The translations under genes and the position numbers were made by a program. A stretch of DNA of 64,000 nt from Hirsutella rhossiliensis (lineage: Eukaryota; Ascomycota; Sordariomycetes; Hypocreales; Ophiocordycipitaceae), in NCBI RefSeq assembly GCF_020360975.1, contig NW_025408686.1:682001-746000 (forward strand), given 5' to 3'. The number at the start of each line of letters is the position of its first letter. Position 1 is the first letter of the stretch. This document shows, piece after piece, positions 59,013 through 64,000 of this stretch. The notes under the pieces are model-generated. The model ran no database searches and was not told where the DNA came from. It worked only from the letters and a program-made list of their open reading frames with translations.

Positions 59013-59028
59013 GTTATAAGCCCGGGAG
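59013..59028 (+). promoter_or_regulatory. Candidate primer-binding site of the copia-A to -D family
   Basis: GTTATAAGCCCGGGAG directly follows the LTR. Its complement CTCCCGGGCTTATAAC looks like the 5' half of an anticodon stem plus a CTTATAA anticodon loop (anticodon UAU, isoleucine), so a half-tRNA primer as in Drosophila copia is possible. The idea rests on pattern only. Confidence 0.4.
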
Positions 59029-62000
59029 GAATAGTATTCCTATACCTTCCGGCTGCTATAAAAGGCACCTTTCTTGCATCCCTTATAGCTTTATTTTACC
59101 CCTCTTACTAGAAAAGCCGATTTTTAACCGACTTTTCTACCCTTCCCCGCAACGATAACGAAAACCGACTCCTCTGCCGTCCCTACGGTCCGTAGGACGA
59201 TTCTTGCAGAGCCCTAAGATTAGGATAAGTAGGTAAAGGAGCTACGGGCTCGTGTAGACAGAACCATCTATAATTTAGTCTTCTCTAATAAGCAGGACCC
59301 TCTCGAGCCCCTTCTTCGTCCTAGGGCAACGGACTTTATAGAGGGAGCTACCCTCTTCTCTAAGCTAACCTCTGCATAATAGAGAGCTTTTCTGCTGCCT
59401 TAGGCGACTACGAGAGTCACCGAAAGGAATACCTTTACGAGACGAAGTTGCTAACGGCTGCTCGTACGGCGATAACGGAATCCGTTAGTGCCGTAAAGCT
59501 AATCTCTCTTCGAGAGGAAGAGACTCCTAGGCAGTGGCTTTTAAAGCTCGAGACCTTAATAGCTCCCTTAAGAGGTTATATAACTAACCGTATTAGGAAG
59601 ACCTATACGGCCTACCTAGGAGCCTTTTCTGCTAGGAACCTACTAGCTTCTTCGTGGCTAGCTAAGTAGGAAGAAATCCTCGAGGAAGCTAACTAATACT
59701 TCCTTATAAAAGCACTTTCCGGCTAGTGGCTACGGGATATATCTCTGCTAATAAAGCCTATTAGTAACGGTTACTCGATAATCTTTCGAGAAGCTAGCTA
59801 GGAACTAGACGAAGAGGCTGCTAGAGTATAATAGTAAGCAGTCTTATTCCTTCGAGGCTAGCACTCGACCTAGACGGTTCGACCTATAGCCCCTGTTGCT
59901 ACGGCTCCCGCTACTGCTGCTGCGGCTATTGCTCCTTCGGCTCCTCCTCCCTCGAGAGCCTTAACGCCGTCGTTAACTGTAGCTGCGGCCCCGGCCCCGG
60001 CTACGTATCTTGCTCCGGGCCCGGCCCCGGTCCCGTTAGTTAGACCGGCCCGACTAGTCCCCTAATAGACCTTTCAGTCCGTTAGTCGAAAAATCAGGGA
60101 ACTAGTCGAAATCGAACCTCTTCGTTAAAATCAGTAATAAGGGGTAAAAAGGGGGGGTTTTTAAGCAGACCTTCCGGACCGGGACGAGGATTCCTCAAAG
60201 AAACAACGTACGAGGAGGAATCGACCTACCTACTAAGCGTGCAAAAAGCCCTATCGGCTAGAGGACTGCTAGTAGGTCTTCGAGGAAAACCGACCTAAAG
60301 GAATTAACCCTTTAAAGAGGCTACGAGAAATAGTATAATAGTCTCTTAAGGAGGACCCCTCGTTATAGAAGAAGATAGACGAGATTCGGGTTGCTAAGAA
60401 ATAGCAACTAACGCCGCTGCCCTTATTCGAGCCGTAAATTCGAGGAAAAATCGTTAGTATAGTAAATCCGGCATTCGTCTTCCCTACGGATTAGCAAGAC
60501 CAACCGTTAGGACCCTCCGACTATCCCCTACGAAAATCAGCTATCCTTAACTCTAGTGCGTCCCTTAATATCTATAATATACTCTTACGATTCCGGTCCT
60601 TTAAGAAGGCACGAAAGGAATATCTTATTGCCGGGGAATTAACCGTACGGATAGAGGGATACGGAAGGGTAAATTTTATAATAAAATTACCTAACGGATC
60701 TATACGAATTCTTCGAAGAAAAAGGGTAGCTTTTTATCCTCGATTTTTAACGAGCCTAATTTCCTTCCGCCTTCTTCGAGAGGAAGGAATCTTCTAGGAT
60801 ATAACGTCTAAGCCTACGAGGCTAGTCTAGAAGAATTAGACTATTAGGCTTATCGAGGAAAAATTCGGTTAATTTGTTCTCGAATTCCGACCTATCATTA
60901 GGAAGGAACCTCTTAAGAAGACAGCTTTCCCTACTAGGAGGAATAGGTCTACTATAAAGGACCCTCTACCGGCAGCCTAAGGAGACGGCATTCTTTAGCA
61001 CGCACGACTTAGTTACCCGGGCCCCCTAGCTTTATATAAACTAGGTCAACAATAAGGCGTACGAATAAGGGGCCTAAAGACCGTCGAATGCGAACACTGC
61101 GGCTAAGGAAAGACTAGGAGACGAATTTCTAGACGAACGCCTTTACGGCCGGACTAGCCGTGTAAGGAAATTTAGGTCGATTAGACCGACGTCTCTAGGG
61201 ATTAGGAAAGCTTCGTTAGGGTAATGTTTTTTATAGACGCTTTTTTAGGGATGGTTTTCCCCTATTTCTTACGGACCTACCTAAGTAAGCATAACTAGTC
61301 TGCCCTCTAGGACTTCGTTAACTAGATAAAATCCTACTTTAGCTACGAGGTAAAGAAGATACGGTCTAACGGAGAGCTATTTACGAAGGATATCTTAAAT
61401 TAGCTTCGAAAAAGGGGCATTTTACCCCTACCGTTAGCACCGAATACCTAGGCCTAGAACGGAGGGGCAGAAAGATCAGGGGGTGCTATAATAGAAAGGG
61501 CCCGTACGATGAAACTTACTATAAGGCTTCTACACGACCTTTAGAGGGAAGTCGTTAAGACCGCCTATTACCTTCGGAACCGGACCCTAAGGGACCCTAG
61601 GGGACTAAGGGACTATAGGGACCTAGAGACCCTTTTTAAGACCCAAGGAATAGATTAGAAATCCCCTCTCGAGCTCTTTACGAAGAAGAGGGCCTCGCTA
61701 GCCTACCTTTATGCCTACGGCTATAAGGCATACGCAATAACTGCCGATATATAGCTAAAAAGGAAGAAGAAAAGAAAGCTTGATCCTAGAGCCTTTATTA
61801 GTTACCTCGTTAGGTATAATTCTATGAATATCTTCCGGATCTAGATTCCTCTTCTACGGAAGGTTATTTTAACTAGGGATGTGATTTTCGATGAATCTAG
61901 CTTCTTCGACGAAAAGAGGGATTAATAGCCCCTCTTACTCTCTTAACGTTAGCTAATTTAGAAGATTTAAATCCCCCCTTCCTAATAGTCTTAAGAAGAG

Positions 62001-64000
62001 GTCCTAGACGAGGAAACGGAAGAAGAAACTAACGTTAAAGTAGTCGAGGATAACGCCGACTTCGAAGACGAAGAAGAGGAAGCTACTAGATTAGATAATC
62101 TAGACGAAGAAGGAGACTATAGGAAAGCGGTAGAGCTAGAATACGCCTACCTACCTACGCCTCCTCCTACGCAAGAAGATCTAGAAGCAGCTTTTTTAGT
62201 TAGTCTTCCCGTCTCGGCCCCTAAGGGGGTAGGAAAGGCACCTCTCTCGAAGGATTACCCGGCTGCCTTTTTATCCCTGCTTCGAGAAGCAAAGGAAGGT
62301 ATAGGGCCCGATACGGATACTAAAGAAGACTAATCTCTCCCTTATTTCGATCGTTTTTCCGACTTCTACCTAACGCTAATAGAAGACGGTTCCTACGGAG
62401 CGTTTATAGCAGGCCGGCTTTTTAAGCTAATATTAGCAAGGAAGGTATATAAAAGAGACCTCCCGGACCTACTAGCAAACCAGAAGCAGCTAGAAAGACA
62501 CCCCTTTAGAGACTAGTTTTTCTAGGCCTAGAAAGACTACCTAGCCTTATACGAAGAGATAGGGTCTTTCGAAGAGGTCCTTAAGGAAAAAGCAAGAGGA
62601 AAACAGGTCCTTAGCTATAAGTAGGTCTTTATCTATAAGACTAATAAACACGGCTTCCTTTAAAAGTATAAGGCCCGGCTAGTTGTCTGCGGGAACTAGT
62701 AGGAAAAAGGGGATCTACCTACTAGGGCAACCACCCTAGTAGGGATGTCTTTTCGGACCCTTATAGCTATAGCAGCAGAATTCGACCTCGAGCTCGAATA
62801 GATAGATGCAGTCAACGCCTTTATTAACTGTCTACTCGAGGAAGAAGAAGAAGTTATCTATATGCGCCTTCTACTAGGCTTCTAACAGCTAGGAAAGGTT
62901 CTACGGCTTAGGAAAGCTCTATACGGACTACGAAGATCACCCCTTCTTTAGCAACAGCATTTAACAGGTTCCCTCGAAGCCCTAGGCTTTAAGAAAGTCC
63001 TATAGGAACCGTATATAATGCAGAAGGGTAAAATCACGGTCTTCTTCTACGTCGATAATATTATCTAGGCATACCTAAAAGAGGAAGAAGCTGCTATAAG
63101 GGAGGCTATACGTAGCCTATAATAAAGGTATAAGATAACCCGGCTAGGGGAGCTAAAGTGGTTCCTAGGGATATAAATCCTTCGGAATAGGTCCTAACGG
63201 ACTATCTAGCTTACCTAGGACGCCTATATTAATAAGGTCGCTTATAAATTCCTCCCTAAATCCCTCGATAAGAAGCTTCCCTCTACGCCTATATTAGACG
63301 AAGAGCTTTTACCTAATCCGTCCTTTTAAGCTAGGGAGCAAGAGAAACACTAATATTAATAGAAGGTAGGCTCCCTGCTTTTTTTAGCTATTTCTACTAG
63401 ACCGGATATCTCTTTTACGGTCTCCTAGCTAGCTAGGCATAACTAGAATCCTAGCCCTAGGCATTAAGAAGCGGTAGATAGAGCAATCCTTTATCTCTAT
63501 TTAACGAGATTATATAGTCTACGCCTAGGAGGGCAGGAAAGGAAGAAATTAGCTGCCGAAATCTTCCTCTATTCGAGCGATTCGTCCTTTGCGGACAATT
63601 CCTTAGATAGAAAGAGCTTATAGGGGTATATTATATCCCTTTTTAGAGGAACTGTTGCTTAGCGAGCTTCGAAGCAAGCTACCGTTACGACTTCGAGTAC
63701 GGAGGTAGAGCTACTAGCTCTTTTAGAAGCGTTAAAAGAAGCGATTTTCCTTAGCCGGCTACTAATATCTTTACGACTGTAAATTCCGTCCCCGTTAGCT
63801 ATAGAATGCGATAACACGTAGACTATACGAATTCTTACGGAGGAAAATAGTAAGCTATTGACCTAGCTACGGCATATCGATATCTACTAGTATTAGTTAC
63901 GCTAAGAGGTCTAAAGGGGACTAATTTCCGTCCGTTAGGTTCTAACGGCATTAATAAAAGCCGACGGTCTTACGAAGCCCCTACTAAAGCAGAAGCTAGC

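Larger units (their letters stand above)
58527..64000 (+). mobile_element. copia-C: Ty1/copia element, runs off the window
   Basis: The least RIPped copy of the copia-A/B/D family and a useful reference for it. 5' LTR 58527-59012, then the primer-binding region, gag (about 59100-60540; one open piece 59448-59669), pol with an integrase region, RT with FYVDNII at about 63045 (second Asp of YVDD lost) and KALYGLRRSP near 62920, and RNase H (TSSTEVELLALLEALKEAIF near 63690-63750). Stops are mostly RIP-type TAG/TAA. Inserted in gypsy-1b; the 5 bp before it are ATAAC, but the matching right flank is not in the window. Confidence 0.92.

Overview
The window comes from a filamentous ascomycete (Pezizomycotina, probably a Sordariomycete). 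The evidence is short GT-AG introns of about 50-150 nt in the intact genes, a PDR-type ABC transporter, a secreted amidase, a Hop-like MULE, and large AT-rich blocks in which almost every CpA/TpG has become TpA. That last pattern is the signature of repeat-induced point mutation (RIP), and it fills the retroelement reading frames with TAG/TAA.

Layout. 1-7.4 kb is a normal gene-rich edge: the 3' nine-tenths of a PDR/ABCG transporter (+) and a complete secreted amidase-signature hydrolase (-). From 7441 to about 14.9 kb lies a RIP-damaged block: a 5'-truncated Ty1/copia copy (copia-A), an unidentified decayed ORF, and an inverted duplication with a 12-bp tandem repeat. From about 14.9 to 24.3 kb is an accessory island between the RIP blocks. 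It holds a minus-strand gene that I read as an 80-aa secreted Cys-rich peptide in 21 exons, 18 of them a single codon long; a small secreted Cys protein (+); a secreted heme-thiolate peroxidase (-); and a MULE with perfect 56-bp TIRs and a 9-bp target duplication. From 24.3 kb to the end is a nest of LTR elements. An old minus-strand Ty3/gypsy (gypsy-2) is split into four pieces by copia-B (27767-34116), copia-D (35037-48152) and copia-E (49228-55127). Copia-D is itself split by a chromodomain Ty3/gypsy (gypsy-1, 39958-46732). A second, inverted copy of gypsy-1 (gypsy-1b, 56416-58526) is cut by copia-C, which runs off the window.

Most interesting result. On the minus strand at 14890-16512 the pattern acceptor-AG / three bases / donor-GT recurs 18 times at 52-97-nt spacing. 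It is preceded by a 90-nt signal-peptide exon and followed by a 28-codon final exon ending in TAA. All exons are multiples of three, no stop occurs, and the product has six cysteines. I know of no described gene built mainly of single-codon exons. This is a sequence-only prediction that needs transcript evidence.

How it fits together. The island looks like an effector or secreted-peptide niche: three genes with predicted signal peptides, two of them divergent across about 2 kb, enclosed by RIPped retroelements. The nested elements give a relative time order: gypsy-2, then copia-B and copia-D, then gypsy-1 into copia-D. Copia-E is the youngest, with seemingly identical LTRs and little RIP. No tRNA, rRNA or CRISPR array was seen.
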